Assembly: GCA_028691905.1 (NCBI GenBank)
Contig: JAQUYJ010000002.1
Span: forward strand, 1-25,430
From: Bacilli bacterium
GTDB taxonomy: Bacteria > Bacillota_I > Bacilli_A > ML615J-28 > CAG-698
Direction: 5' to 3'
Length of the DNA stretch: 25,430 bases
The translations under genes were made by a program, and so were the position numbers. The notes under the pieces were generated by a model. That model had not been told where the DNA came from, did not search any database, and saw only the letters and a program-made list of their open reading frames with translations. This document shows positions 7,359 through 15,607 of the stretch, one piece after another (positions within the stretch are counted from its first letter, which is position 1; each line of letters begins with the position of its first letter).

Positions 7359-7703
7359 ATGAACAAAAATTTAAATCTTTATCAAAACAAGTACTTCAAA
7401 ATAACATTATACATGGTTTTATTTTCAATGCTTTTAATCCTGGCTGGCGTCATTACATTACAATTGTTAGTAGTTGTTCCAACCGCAATTTTATCATTGC
7501 TTCAATTCTACTTATTTACTCATATCCTGCATTTCTTATTTGGTATTTACCTGACTATTCAATATTTCATCATTCGAAAAAAAGAAGAAATCACATTCAA
7601 ACTGACAAAAACAATTATTTCTATTGTTTTATCCCCCATCAGCGCTGTAATTGCCTATACTGGTTTTTTTATGCTCGCTTTAACCAATTGTTCCGCAAAT
7701 TAA
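7359..7703 (+). CDS. small integral membrane protein of unknown function
   Basis: A 114-residue, very hydrophobic protein with an excellent SD (AAGGAGG) ending 8 bases before the ATG at 7359. Membrane segments are visible at about 15-37, 38-71 (long enough for one or two helices) and 82-108, with a charged stretch RKKEE near 74-78 between them. The net charge and lack of a cleavage site suggest a polytopic membrane protein, not a secreted one. I do not recognise the family. The gene is preceded by the structured leader and promoter at 7169-7297 and has no terminator after its stop, so transcripts may run into the GNAT gene 55 bases downstream. AT content is higher than in its neighbours. Confidence 0.7.
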   Translation: MNKNLNLYQNKYFKITLYMVLFSMLLILAGVITLQLLVVVPTAILSLLQFYLFTHILHFLFGIYLTIQYFIIRKKEEITFKLTKTIISIVLSPISAVIAYTGFFMLALTNCSAN

Positions 7704-7710
7704 AAAAATC

Positions 7711-7740
7711 TTTACAATTTATTCTTTTATTTGCTATAAT
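7711..7740 (+). promoter_or_regulatory. promoter for the GNAT gene, giving a very short leader
   Basis: -35 TTTACA (7711-7716) and -10 TATAAT (7735-7740, in the context TTGCTATAATG) are 18 bases apart. The predicted start, about 7747, is only about 12 bases before the ATG at 7759 and 3 before the alternative GTG at 7750. The mRNA would thus be nearly leaderless, with room for little more than the SD. Confidence 0.5.
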
Positions 7741-7758
7741 GTGTAATAGGTGAATAAA

Positions 7759-8520
7759 ATGAAAAATGAAATTTTAGAAAAGTGTTATCAAATATCTCCC
7801 CAGGCAAAAGCTTTTGTTGCATCATCCCAACCTCACGAACAAACAGTGTTTTTGAATACGGATGATGAACTCATTTTAAGTATTACACTTGAGGATATTG
7901 TTATTATGTATGCTTATTCCACGATTGAAACATCTCGCTTTTTGTTTATTATTCAGGATTTGGTCAGCAGGAACTATCCTTTCGAATGGTGCTTCAATGT
8001 TTCCCAACAGGCAGTAAAAACAAGAGAACTGTTGCTCGCTTACAATTTTTCATTGGACATGGCTGGCTACCAAATGAAAAGAACAACTTCTATTCCATCA
8101 ATTTCCAATCAATTAACCTACCGGTTGTTTCAAGAAGACGATTATCTGCCAGCAAAAAAACTGATGAAAGCATCCTATTGTCCGCTTTTGATACCGGTAT
8201 CTCTTTTTGCTGTCCCCCTTACTTATTTTGATAAAGATGATGATAAACAAACCCTTTTGTTTTATGACAGCAATACTTTGGTCGGATTTACCTGCCTGGA
8301 TAAAAACTATATTCGTGATTTTGCTATTGATCCTGCTTACCAAAATAAGGGTTATGGTCAAGAAATGCTTACCCATGTCCTGCAATACATGAGCCACTAT
8401 ACCCCGGAAGCATTCCTAAGAGTAAGTGAAAATAACACAAAAGCAATTCATTTATATGAAAAAATGGGTTTTACGAAAATAAGTGCTTTTGCAGAGCACA
8501 CAAAAAAGCAAACCTTATAG
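7759..8520 (+). CDS. GNAT-family N-acetyltransferase
   Basis: About 253 residues. The C-terminal half is a GNAT acetyl-CoA-dependent N-acyltransferase: DFAIDPAYQNKGYGQEML (about 190-208) carries the Q-x-x-G-x-G acetyl-CoA pyrophosphate loop. It ends with the usual VSENNTKAIHLYEKMGFTKI motif, where the Asn and the late Tyr are typical. The N-terminal half (about 1-120) lacks clear motifs and may be a degenerate second GNAT-like domain. The acceptor substrate is unknown. I chose the ATG at 7759 because AGGTG at about 7747-7751 works as an SD for it; a GTG at 7750 in the same frame overlaps that SD. The stop codon is the base of the shared terminator stem with the convergent ABC genes. Confidence 0.85.
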   Translation: MKNEILEKCYQISPQAKAFVASSQPHEQTVFLNTDDELILSITLEDIVIMYAYSTIETSRFLFIIQDLVSRNYPFEWCFNVSQQAVKTRELLLAYNFSLDMAGYQMKRTTSIPSISNQLTYRLFQEDDYLPAKKLMKASYCPLLIPVSLFAVPLTYFDKDDDKQTLLFYDSNTLVGFTCLDKNYIRDFAIDPAYQNKGYGQEMLTHVLQYMSHYTPEAFLRVSENNTKAIHLYEKMGFTKISAFAEHTKKQTL

Positions 8521-8549
8521 CGGTATCCATCCCTATAAGGTTTGCTTTT
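8504..8549. terminator. 17-bp bidirectional terminator shared by GNAT and ABC genes
   Basis: AAAAGCAAACCTTATAG (8504-8520) pairs perfectly with its complement at 8533-8549 around a 12-base loop. The left arm contains the GNAT stop (8518-8520) and the right arm contains most of the ABC gene's stop (8548-8550). The minus-strand U-run is strong, the plus-strand one shorter. Both convergent genes therefore end inside the same hairpin. Confidence 0.88.
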
Positions 8550-10320
8550 ATTCTTGTTTTTGATATAGGCTTTTCTGGGTTTGAAACATCTTGGCGTATA
8601 AACCTTTTAACGACATTAATTCTTCGTGTGTTCCTTCTTCCACAATCCGGCCCCGATCAATTAAATAAATACGGTTGGTATCTACAACTGTTGACAGACG
8701 ATGAGCAATAATAATCATCGTTTTTTTTGAGTTCTGAATAATCAGACGATTGATTTTTTCTTCGGATAATGGATCAAGCGAACTGGTTGGTTCATCAAGA
8801 ATGTAGATTTGAGCTTCACTTGCGAAAACCCGGGCGATAGCCAAACGTTGGATTTCCCCGCCACTGAATACTGCTCCGTTCCGATTGAATTCCCTTGTTA
8901 CCTGAGTGTTAATCCCTTCCGGAAGGGCGGCTACTTTTTCTTTCATCCCTACCATTTCCAATGCTTCCCATACACGATCTTCATCTGCTTCATCAAGCAG
9001 TTTACGCATTAATACATTTTCACCAATAGTCAAAGCATAAATCTGAAAATCCTGAAACACAACTGCATACTTGCTGCGGATATTGGTGGAGTCCATTTCA
9101 TCATAGGAATGCTTGTTGAACTTAATCATCCCTTCAGTGGGGCGGTAAAAATGCAGCAGCAGTTTTGTAAGAGTAGTTTTCCCACCACCGTTCGGTCCGA
9201 CAATTGCAATCTTTTCCCCTTCTTTTAAATGGAAAAATATCTTTTGCAAACTGAATAGGTCTGCTTCCGGATATTTAAATCCTAATTCTTCCAGATCCAG
9301 TTGACTGAATCCGGGAATGCTGATTCCCTTTTGTTCTTCGACTTTCGGTTCGTATTCCAGAAACCACAGAAAATCATCAATGTAATAGGAGCTGTCTTTA
9401 AGTGTAGTCAGAAACTGAATCGACTCCATGAAATTGGCTGAAAACTGCAGGGTTGCATTGACAGTGGCAGTAAATTCACTGATTAAGATAATGCCCTTCC
9501 ATAACCGATATCCCAAATAGGCATAGCTGGCTCCCTGTTCAATAAACCCTTTTGAAACATTATAAAACGTCCGTAAAAACAACACTTTTTTATGCGTTTT
9601 CGCATACTTGCTGTTAATTATTTCTGCAGCTTCCTGATATTTTTTGGTCAGTAAATCGCTGATTGGCGTTGTTTTGATTTCACCGGCGAATTTCTGCCGA
9701 TAGAATGTTCGATTGATATAGTAATACATTCTTCGGTCCGGTTCGGTTTCCTTGCTCCATTCATACCAGTTTTTATTCACTTTGTTCACAACAAAAATAT
9801 TAATCAGCGAAGAAATCAAGATGATGACAATCAGAATGGGATCGCTGATAATAATGATTGCACCGATGGCAATGGAACTGATCAGTGAAGTCAAAAAGCG
9901 AACCAATTCATCAAATACCCGCAAACTTCGGAAAATGCTTTCCCGTAAAGCCCGGTGGTAATTGTCATAGAAACCGGGATTGTCAAAACTTTCCATATCA
10001 ATATTTTTTACTTTTGAAAACATCATTTGCTGCATTTTCTTTAAAAATACAACCCGGTAACGGACACTGACATAGGAAGTATAAAATGTTCTGAAAAAAG
10101 AAGTTACAATGATCACAATAACAAAAAGCAGTAATGATCGAAATAAGATTTCGATTTCAGCACCGTCTATAACCAACTGAATGGCTTCTTTAATCAATAA
10201 TATTTTGCTTACACTGAGCACAACAGATGCGATAATCTGAAAAACAGCAGAGAAAACCCACACCGGAACAAAACGATAAAAATACGATAAAACCCACAAA
10301 TTGTTCTTAATTGTCTTCAT
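8548..10320 (-). CDS. ABC exporter subunit B of a probable heterodimer
   Basis: About 590 residues with a six-helix ABC exporter membrane domain (about 1-330) and a C-terminal ATPase. Motifs are complete: Walker A GPNGGGKTT (near 370), signature FSGGE in NRNGAVFSGGEIQRLAIAR (near 483), Walker B YILDEPTSSLD with catalytic Glu, and H-loop IAHRLSTV. Signature FSGGE and the preceding GINTQVTREFNR are shared with the upstream subunit, so the two are close paralogues that likely pair. The ATG at 10320 is preferred because AGGTG sits 7 bases before it; a GTG at 10329 in the same frame overlaps that SD. It overlaps the end of the upstream subunit gene by 14 bases. The substrate is unknown; such pairs export peptides, drugs or lipids. 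No leader peptidase domain and no precursor peptide gene is seen nearby. Confidence 0.92.
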   Translation of the reverse strand: MKTIKNNLWVLSYFYRFVPVWVFSAVFQIIASVVLSVSKILLIKEAIQLVIDGAEIEILFRSLLLFVIVIIVTSFFRTFYTSYVSVRYRVVFLKKMQQMMFSKVKNIDMESFDNPGFYDNYHRALRESIFRSLRVFDELVRFLTSLISSIAIGAIIIISDPILIVIILISSLINIFVVNKVNKNWYEWSKETEPDRRMYYYINRTFYRQKFAGEIKTTPISDLLTKKYQEAAEIINSKYAKTHKKVLFLRTFYNVSKGFIEQGASYAYLGYRLWKGIILISEFTATVNATLQFSANFMESIQFLTTLKDSSYYIDDFLWFLEYEPKVEEQKGISIPGFSQLDLEELGFKYPEADLFSLQKIFFHLKEGEKIAIVGPNGGGKTTLTKLLLHFYRPTEGMIKFNKHSYDEMDSTNIRSKYAVVFQDFQIYALTIGENVLMRKLLDEADEDRVWEALEMVGMKEKVAALPEGINTQVTREFNRNGAVFSGGEIQRLAIARVFASEAQIYILDEPTSSLDPLSEEKINRLIIQNSKKTMIIIAHRLSTVVDTNRIYLIDRGRIVEEGTHEELMSLKGLYAKMFQTQKSLYQKQE

Positions 10321-12076
10321 CGTTTTCACCTAAATATTTGCTCGCCTGCGATTGAAACATTTTTTTATAGACACCATTAAGTGCCATCAGCTCCTGATGG
10401 TTTCCTGCTTCAATGATTTGACCCTGTTCGAACAGGTAGATCCGGTCCGCATTTACGGTTGTTGTCAGGCGATGTGAAATAAAAATGATTGTTTTTTCCC
10501 GACCGAGTGCCATCATGTTCTGATATACCTGTGCTTCCGATAAGGGATCCAGGGCGGAACTCGGTTCATCCAGAATAAACAATTGATAGTTCTGGGCAAA
10601 CCCTCTGGCAATGGCAAGCCGTTGCATTTGACCACCGGAAAATATTGCTCCGGTTCTATTAAACTCTCTTGTAACCTGTGTGTTGATTCCCTCTTCCAGA
10701 GAATTAATATATTCATCCAAACCGCTGAATTGGAGTGCCTGATGAATCAAATCAATGTCACTTTGGTTTTGGGGTTTTCGAAACAGAATATTTTCCGCAA
10801 TACTCACGGCATAGACTTCTACATTCTGAAATACTGCCCCTACTTTTTCCCGCAATGATTTCGCAGTAGTCTGTTTATAATTCTGGTTGTTAATGTAAAT
10901 ATCACCATCCGTCGTATCGTAGAGTCGAAGCAGTAATTTAACGAGTGTTGTTTTTCCTGCTCCGTTGGAACCGACAATCGCAATTTTTTCACCCTTGTTG
11001 ATATGTAAATTTATTTTATCAAGAACCAAATGCTCTTTATCATAGGAAAAAGATGCATTCTGTACTTCCAGTGAAGAAAAATCTCCCATTACATCCTGAA
11101 AAGCAATTCCTTCAATTTTGGATTTCATATTAAGCACTTCAAAAGGAATCCGACATTCCACCGTATGATTCTGCAAGTCCCCGATTGCAGAAACAAACTG
11201 AGAAACGAGAGTAGACAGTGTCGTCGCTGCCACTGTCAGGCTCGCAAAGGAAGCAATTTCGATATCCTCAATTGTTACGTAAGCCAATACTCCCAGTGTG
11301 ATGGGATAAATGGAAGCAATTAGGATATCTCCTATATAACTGATGATCGTTTTCTTCATGATCAGGTCATCAACCACTTTAACGATTTCATCATTTGCTT
11401 TCGCGTTGTTTTCCAGTAATATTTCTTCAATCTGCGTTGTTTTTAAATCCGCCATTGAATCCTTGATGAAAAAGGTTCGGTTGACATATCCCCGTTGCCG
11501 CATAAAAGGACGCTGCAGCGACATAGCCTTATAATTCAGATGTCCAATCTGAAAGCGCAGGAAAAGATAAATGATTCCAATCCCGATAGCATAGACAACA
11601 GCCATGTAATGCATCGTAAAAATAATGACAAATACACTTAGACTCTGGATAACGATTCGAACAATCGCAATAACACCAATGGCACTCCGGTAAATCCTTT
11701 CTGTGCCATCTTCCAATGCTCTTGTATAGTCATTTAAAAATTTAGGACTTTCATGAAAATCATAATCTATTTGGTCCAATTTTTTGAAAAATAAAATCGA
11801 ACATTCTGCTTTAAAATTTCTTTCAATATAGGCATCATAATAAGCAACAAAAATCCCGATGATATTGGCTGCAACAAATACGAGTGCTATCAGCAAAATC
11901 ATCCCCATCATTTCTTCAATGGGGCGGTTGTCTTGAACCATTCGCACAATCTGATCAATCATATAAATGGGAATAATCGTCACAACAGTACTGATTATGA
12001 TGGTGATGGCCTGGATTAGCAGATCATAAGGATATTTTTTTAATAACAGTCTGAGGGAAAGAATGGCGTATTTCAT
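10307..12076 (-). CDS. ABC exporter subunit A of a probable heterodimer
   Basis: A 589-residue half-transporter with N-terminal membrane helices (about 15-330) and a C-terminal ATPase: Walker A GSNGAGKTT (near 367), signature FSGGQMQRLAIAR (near 477), Walker B FILDEPSSALD with catalytic Glu, and H-loop ISHRLTTTV. Both ATPase sites of the pair keep the catalytic Glu and His, so there is no obvious degenerate site as in many heterodimeric exporters. The gene has its own promoter (12103-12131) and SD (AAAGGTTGAG). The downstream subunit gene starts inside its 3' end, indicating translational coupling and a 1:1 complex in the cytoplasmic membrane. The membrane domain diverges more than the ATPase between the two subunits. 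Confidence 0.92.
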   Translation of the reverse strand: MKYAILSLRLLLKKYPYDLLIQAITIIISTVVTIIPIYMIDQIVRMVQDNRPIEEMMGMILLIALVFVAANIIGIFVAYYDAYIERNFKAECSILFFKKLDQIDYDFHESPKFLNDYTRALEDGTERIYRSAIGVIAIVRIVIQSLSVFVIIFTMHYMAVVYAIGIGIIYLFLRFQIGHLNYKAMSLQRPFMRQRGYVNRTFFIKDSMADLKTTQIEEILLENNAKANDEIVKVVDDLIMKKTIISYIGDILIASIYPITLGVLAYVTIEDIEIASFASLTVAATTLSTLVSQFVSAIGDLQNHTVECRIPFEVLNMKSKIEGIAFQDVMGDFSSLEVQNASFSYDKEHLVLDKINLHINKGEKIAIVGSNGAGKTTLVKLLLRLYDTTDGDIYINNQNYKQTTAKSLREKVGAVFQNVEVYAVSIAENILFRKPQNQSDIDLIHQALQFSGLDEYINSLEEGINTQVTREFNRTGAIFSGGQMQRLAIARGFAQNYQLFILDEPSSALDPLSEAQVYQNMMALGREKTIIFISHRLTTTVNADRIYLFEQGQIIEAGNHQELMALNGVYKKMFQSQASKYLGENDEDN

Positions 12077-12102
12077 AGACTCAACCTTTCATTACTATTC
12101 CT

Positions 12103-12131
12103 ATTATACTAAAAATTCAGTTATATTTCAA
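12103..12131 (-). promoter_or_regulatory. sigma-A promoter for the ABC exporter pair
   Basis: On the minus strand, -35 TTGAAA (12131-12126) and -10 TATAAT (12108-12103) are 17 bases apart. The start would be near 12096, about 20 bases before the ATG at 12076. It begins right after the terminator of the preceding operon. Confidence 0.7.
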
Positions 12132-12158
12132 TAAAAAAAAGCCTGCTTGAAACAGGCT
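12132..12158 (-). terminator. intrinsic terminator of the CHAP lipoprotein-DUF554 operon
   Basis: On the minus strand AGCCTG (12158-12153) and CAGGCT (12145-12140) form a 6-bp GC-rich stem with a 7-base loop, followed by eight T residues. It lies 2 bases beyond the DUF554 stop. Confidence 0.8.
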
Positions 12159-12159
12159 G

Positions 12160-12858
12160 TTATACTATAAGATGGTAAACGATGATGATAAGAAGTGCCG
12201 GCAGCATATTAGCAAGCTTTAATTTTTCCTGACGAATGAAATTCAAACCAATACAGGCAACCAAAACATAACCGACCATGCTGAAACTTTGGATAAATTC
12301 TGTGCTCATAACATCACCAAAAATCCAGGCTATCGCAGTAATCAACCCTTGATAAAGAAACACCGTAATTCCTGAGAATATCACACCAAAACCCAGAGTA
12401 GAAGCAAGTACCAAAGCCGTTATTGCATCGATAGCAGCTTTCAGATAAAGTGTGGTATGCTCTCCCAGTGCCGATTCAACACTGCCGATTATTGCCATTG
12501 CACCAACACAGAAAATTAAACTTGCTGTAATAAACCCTTCTGAGAATTGATTGGTATTGAATTTCTTTTCAATCCATTTACCAAACTGATTCAGCCGTGT
12601 ATCCAGTTTAAGTGCTTCCCCGGTTAATGTTCCCAAAGCGATTGCGATTAACAACAGCAATTCGTATCTTGTTCTGATTGCTCCGCCATCAATGTATACC
12701 ATATTGGACACAACTCCGATGATACCTATGACAAAAACGACAATTCCGATTGCTTTTAGAAGAGCATCAATCAAATTTTCTTTTATTTTACTTTTAAACA
12801 GTAACCCCAGCAATGCTCCTACTGTAATGCCAATAACATTAACAATGGTTCCCAACAT
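12160..12858 (-). CDS. DUF554 family membrane protein (YdfK/YqgA-like)
   Basis: A 232-residue polytopic membrane protein of about seven helices. It begins MLGTIVNVIGITVGALLGLL, the hallmark N terminus of DUF554 (YdfK in Bacillus, YqgA in E. coli). Other family features are the LGTLTGEALKLD segment after the second helix pair, and FCVGAMAIIGSVESAL in the middle. Function is unknown for the family; a transporter-like role has been proposed from its topology only. The SD (GGAG) lies in the 9-base gap after the stop of the large CHAP lipoprotein gene, so the two are co-transcribed, and a terminator follows. Length is normal for the family. Confidence 0.9.
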   Translation of the reverse strand: MLGTIVNVIGITVGALLGLLFKSKIKENLIDALLKAIGIVVFVIGIIGVVSNMVYIDGGAIRTRYELLLLIAIALGTLTGEALKLDTRLNQFGKWIEKKFNTNQFSEGFITASLIFCVGAMAIIGSVESALGEHTTLYLKAAIDAITALVLASTLGFGVIFSGITVFLYQGLITAIAWIFGDVMSTEFIQSFSMVGYVLVACIGLNFIRQEKLKLANMLPALLIIIVYHLIV

Positions 12859-12867
12859 ATTATTCTC

Positions 12868-15510
12868 CTATTTTGTGGAAGAAGAAGAACCGTCGGTTGC
12901 ATCACTCACATCAAAAACAAAGTCTTCTCCTTCATAGACGGGATAGTTAGGCAATCCATATCCCGTTATTTTACTGTATCCTAAATCATAGCTTCTTTTC
13001 GCGACCATGTCGCTTGTATTTCCTTCAATAGTGTATACTTTGGTTCCGTCACTGGAGATGACTATTCCCGTATGAGATGCTCCATCGCTTTTGAAGAAAA
13101 TTAAATCTCCTGCCTTGGGTACATATCCCTGTTTATATTCAAAGCGGCCCTGATCAATAAACCATTGCATCCCTAAGCTGACACTTGCATAACGGGGAAT
13201 AACATTTGTACTGATACCGGCACGGTTGGCACTCCATGTAACAAACATCGCACACCAAGCTGCATTGGGAATCCCATACCAGGTTCCGTATTTGGTATCA
13301 TTATTCGGTCCTTCTTTATACCCTTCTTCTGCAATTGCAGTTTCGAGCAATCGTTTGATATAATTGATACTTAAACTTGGTTTGACACGAATTTCCATCA
13401 CTGTGGTTTTGTCTTCTGAAGTAATCACAATCTGCGTGCTTCCTTCTTTCAATGGTGTAATTTTTCCTGTTGCATCAATCGTCAGAATACTTGAATCATT
13501 AATCTGAACAGCAGCCCCATCAGGAATAATTAAATTACTCCCGGTTCCCATATAGGCCGTATTGCTGCCGTATACCGGAACAATCCCCTGCAATTCATCA
13601 TATTCTGCCAGAGGAAAATCATTTGCAGCGTTCCCACTGAATTTATTTTGAATGGATGAAAGCAAAAGAGCAGTTTGATTGATTGACCCATAAAAATTAT
13701 GACTCCATTTTGCTTGGCTCGGATTGGTGGTGCTGCTGTCTGTACTGTTCTTGTTTTTCATGTAATACTGTGTCGGTTCCCCTAAAAAGGCATTATAGGT
13801 AACATAGGCACTGTACCGATTCTGATTGGCACTTACCGCATTGTTACGCAAGAATAAATAATTCTTACATTCTTTAAATTCATTGTAACTGATATTGATA
13901 CTGGTTTCACCTTCCTGATAATTACGGAAGGAGACGGCACCAGAATAAGCAACTTCTGTTTTTCCTACATTTTGGAAAGTGTTATTGTAAATCGAAATAA
14001 AATGGGCATTGTTTTCATTGTTTGAGCCATATGTCCGAAAGAAAATTCCATTGTATTGGCCATTTACAAACTTATTATCCATAAAAAGCCATTGGCTTGT
14101 TTTATTGACTATTCCTTTGGAAGAACGGATGGCATCTTTTTCAAAGTCAACAAATTCATTGTTTAAAAACTTGATGGTATTCATATTGGAATAGTTTACA
14201 CCAACATCACCAATCCGTTCAAAACGGTTGTGACTGATTAAAACCTGATCTGAAAAGGTAGTTGTTTCATTAAAAGCAACGACTCCGTCTCTATATTGAT
14301 CTTCCTCCGTCCAAACTTTAGCGTTTACAGTAGTATCATAAATGTAATTGTTTTTGAATTCAAATTGCTGTGTACTGCCTAATACGATTACTTTACCCTG
14401 ATTGGTAAACGCAAGTCCATCAATCTGAATATTGGTCAGTCCGATACTTACGCGAATTGTTGATTCAATAATTGCTTCTTCATTTCTTGTTTCCTGATTG
14501 GGATCAATATTTCTATTCGGCCCAACCAAGGCGATATTTCCTTTATTCAAATAGATATCACTTGAATAGATTCCTGATGCGAGGATGATGGTGGTATTTA
14601 CTTTTGCGTGATTGATTGCACTGGTCACATCGTTGAACGCATTTGTACCCAGAATATAGTAACGTTCATCTTCATTCACCACATCTGTTTCCATATTTTG
14701 GTCTACTAGAATCTGGGCATATGCATCTTCTTCGTCTGCATATACCACTATCTGTTTGCTGACAAGGATTTCTTCGTTTTCGACCATTCTTGCCCGAATT
14801 TCAACTAAACCTTCTTTTTTAAAATGGATACCGCCTTCTATGACTTCTGCTGTTTCCGAATCGGAACTCTCCCAGATAAAATTCGCTGTGGCGGCCGCCG
14901 GTTCCATCCCTACTGCATAGCTTACAGTTTCATTCACAAAAGCCATTCCCGGTCCTTCTATAACCAGATTTGTGATAGCATCGGTAATGACCACAGTTAA
15001 ACTGGCTGGAAAATATCCTGATTTGTGGGCAGTAACGGTAATGTTTCCTTTTGTTAGGGGTTGTAATAATCCTTCATCAGAAATGGAAGCGTGTGTTGCG
15101 GGTTCCACTGCCCATGAAATATCTTCTTCGTCAGGGCTGATTTCAAACTGTACTTCCTGATTGATGTAAACAACATCAGGACCGGTAATTACCAATTGTT
15201 CTGTCGGTGTCAATACCACTTCAACCTGAATAATTTTTTCTGCATCGGTTCCTTCCAGATAATAACGGACTGTTGTCTGTCCTTCCTTGATTCCGATAAT
15301 GAAAAGACCGTCCACAGAAGCGATTTCTTCATCCATTGATTCTGCTTTTAAAACAAAACCCTGCGTATATGAAATACTCAATTCTTTTATTTCATCCACT
15401 TCAATCGTTAAATTGTTTTCATCAATACCAATTGTAGCAAGTTGTTCACCCGATGGATTGCAACCTCCTAAAATGAAAATGATTAATAATAAAACAGTAA
15501 TTTTTTTCAT
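12868..15510 (-). CDS. large lipoprotein: Ig-like domains, parallel beta-helix, CHAP amidase
   Basis: An 880-residue surface lipoprotein. A signal peptide ends in the lipobox LGGC with lipidated Cys17, then three Ig-like (Big2-type) domains follow (about 25-100, 104-176, 180-257). Residues about 290-640 look like a NosD/PbH1 right-handed beta-helix, opening with NTTIILASGIY and holding repeats such as LISHNRF, FLNNEF and IYNNTF. A fourth Big2-like domain (665-710) precedes a C-terminal CHAP domain (about 712-853) with Cys753 (WCAMFVTW), His813 (SHTGIVIS) and EGN at 829-831, the expected catalytic order for a peptidoglycan amidase or endopeptidase. A Ser/Asp-rich tail ends the protein. It likely acts outside the membrane on cell wall; the beta-helix may bind or cleave glycans. 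It is co-transcribed with a DUF554 gene. Confidence 0.85.
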   Translation of the reverse strand: MKKITVLLLIIFILGGCNPSGEQLATIGIDENNLTIEVDEIKELSISYTQGFVLKAESMDEEIASVDGLFIIGIKEGQTTVRYYLEGTDAEKIIQVEVVLTPTEQLVITGPDVVYINQEVQFEISPDEEDISWAVEPATHASISDEGLLQPLTKGNITVTAHKSGYFPASLTVVITDAITNLVIEGPGMAFVNETVSYAVGMEPAAATANFIWESSDSETAEVIEGGIHFKKEGLVEIRARMVENEEILVSKQIVVYADEEDAYAQILVDQNMETDVVNEDERYYILGTNAFNDVTSAINHAKVNTTIILASGIYSSDIYLNKGNIALVGPNRNIDPNQETRNEEAIIESTIRVSIGLTNIQIDGLAFTNQGKVIVLGSTQQFEFKNNYIYDTTVNAKVWTEEDQYRDGVVAFNETTTFSDQVLISHNRFERIGDVGVNYSNMNTIKFLNNEFVDFEKDAIRSSKGIVNKTSQWLFMDNKFVNGQYNGIFFRTYGSNNENNAHFISIYNNTFQNVGKTEVAYSGAVSFRNYQEGETSINISYNEFKECKNYLFLRNNAVSANQNRYSAYVTYNAFLGEPTQYYMKNKNSTDSSTTNPSQAKWSHNFYGSINQTALLLSSIQNKFSGNAANDFPLAEYDELQGIVPVYGSNTAYMGTGSNLIIPDGAAVQINDSSILTIDATGKITPLKEGSTQIVITSEDKTTVMEIRVKPSLSINYIKRLLETAIAEEGYKEGPNNDTKYGTWYGIPNAAWCAMFVTWSANRAGISTNVIPRYASVSLGMQWFIDQGRFEYKQGYVPKAGDLIFFKSDGASHTGIVISSDGTKVYTIEGNTSDMVAKRSYDLGYSKITGYGLPNYPVYEGEDFVFDVSDATDGSSSSTK

Positions 15511-15530
15511 GTCATCCTACCTTTTTGCCT

Positions 15531-15539
15531 ATTATACCA
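15531..15539 (-). promoter_or_regulatory. extended -10 promoter of the CHAP lipoprotein gene
   Basis: TGGTATAAT on the minus strand (15539-15531) is an extended -10 with no recognisable -35. The start would be near 15524, 14 bases before the ATG at 15510, with the SD AAAGGTAGG between. A second copy, TGTTATAAT (15571-15563), lies further upstream against the preceding terminator and could also serve. Confidence 0.5.
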
Positions 15540-15572
15540 TAATTTACTTAAAAATATACGCTATTATAACAA

Positions 15573-15599
15573 AAAACCATATCATTTTGATATGGTTTT
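15573..15599 (-). terminator. intrinsic terminator of the peroxiredoxin gene
   Basis: A perfect 12-bp stem, AAAACCATATCA (15573-15584) with TGATATGGTTTT (15588-15599), and a 3-base loop. On the minus strand it is followed by further T residues. It starts 9 bases after the peroxiredoxin stop at 15608. Confidence 0.85.
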
Positions 15600-15607
15600 C
15601 ACTGTTA

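Noticed and set aside
7319..7753. A 144-codon open frame overlapping the small membrane protein gene in another frame
   Set aside because: It starts inside the leader without an SD, while the frame at 7359 has a perfect SD and a coherent membrane-protein composition.
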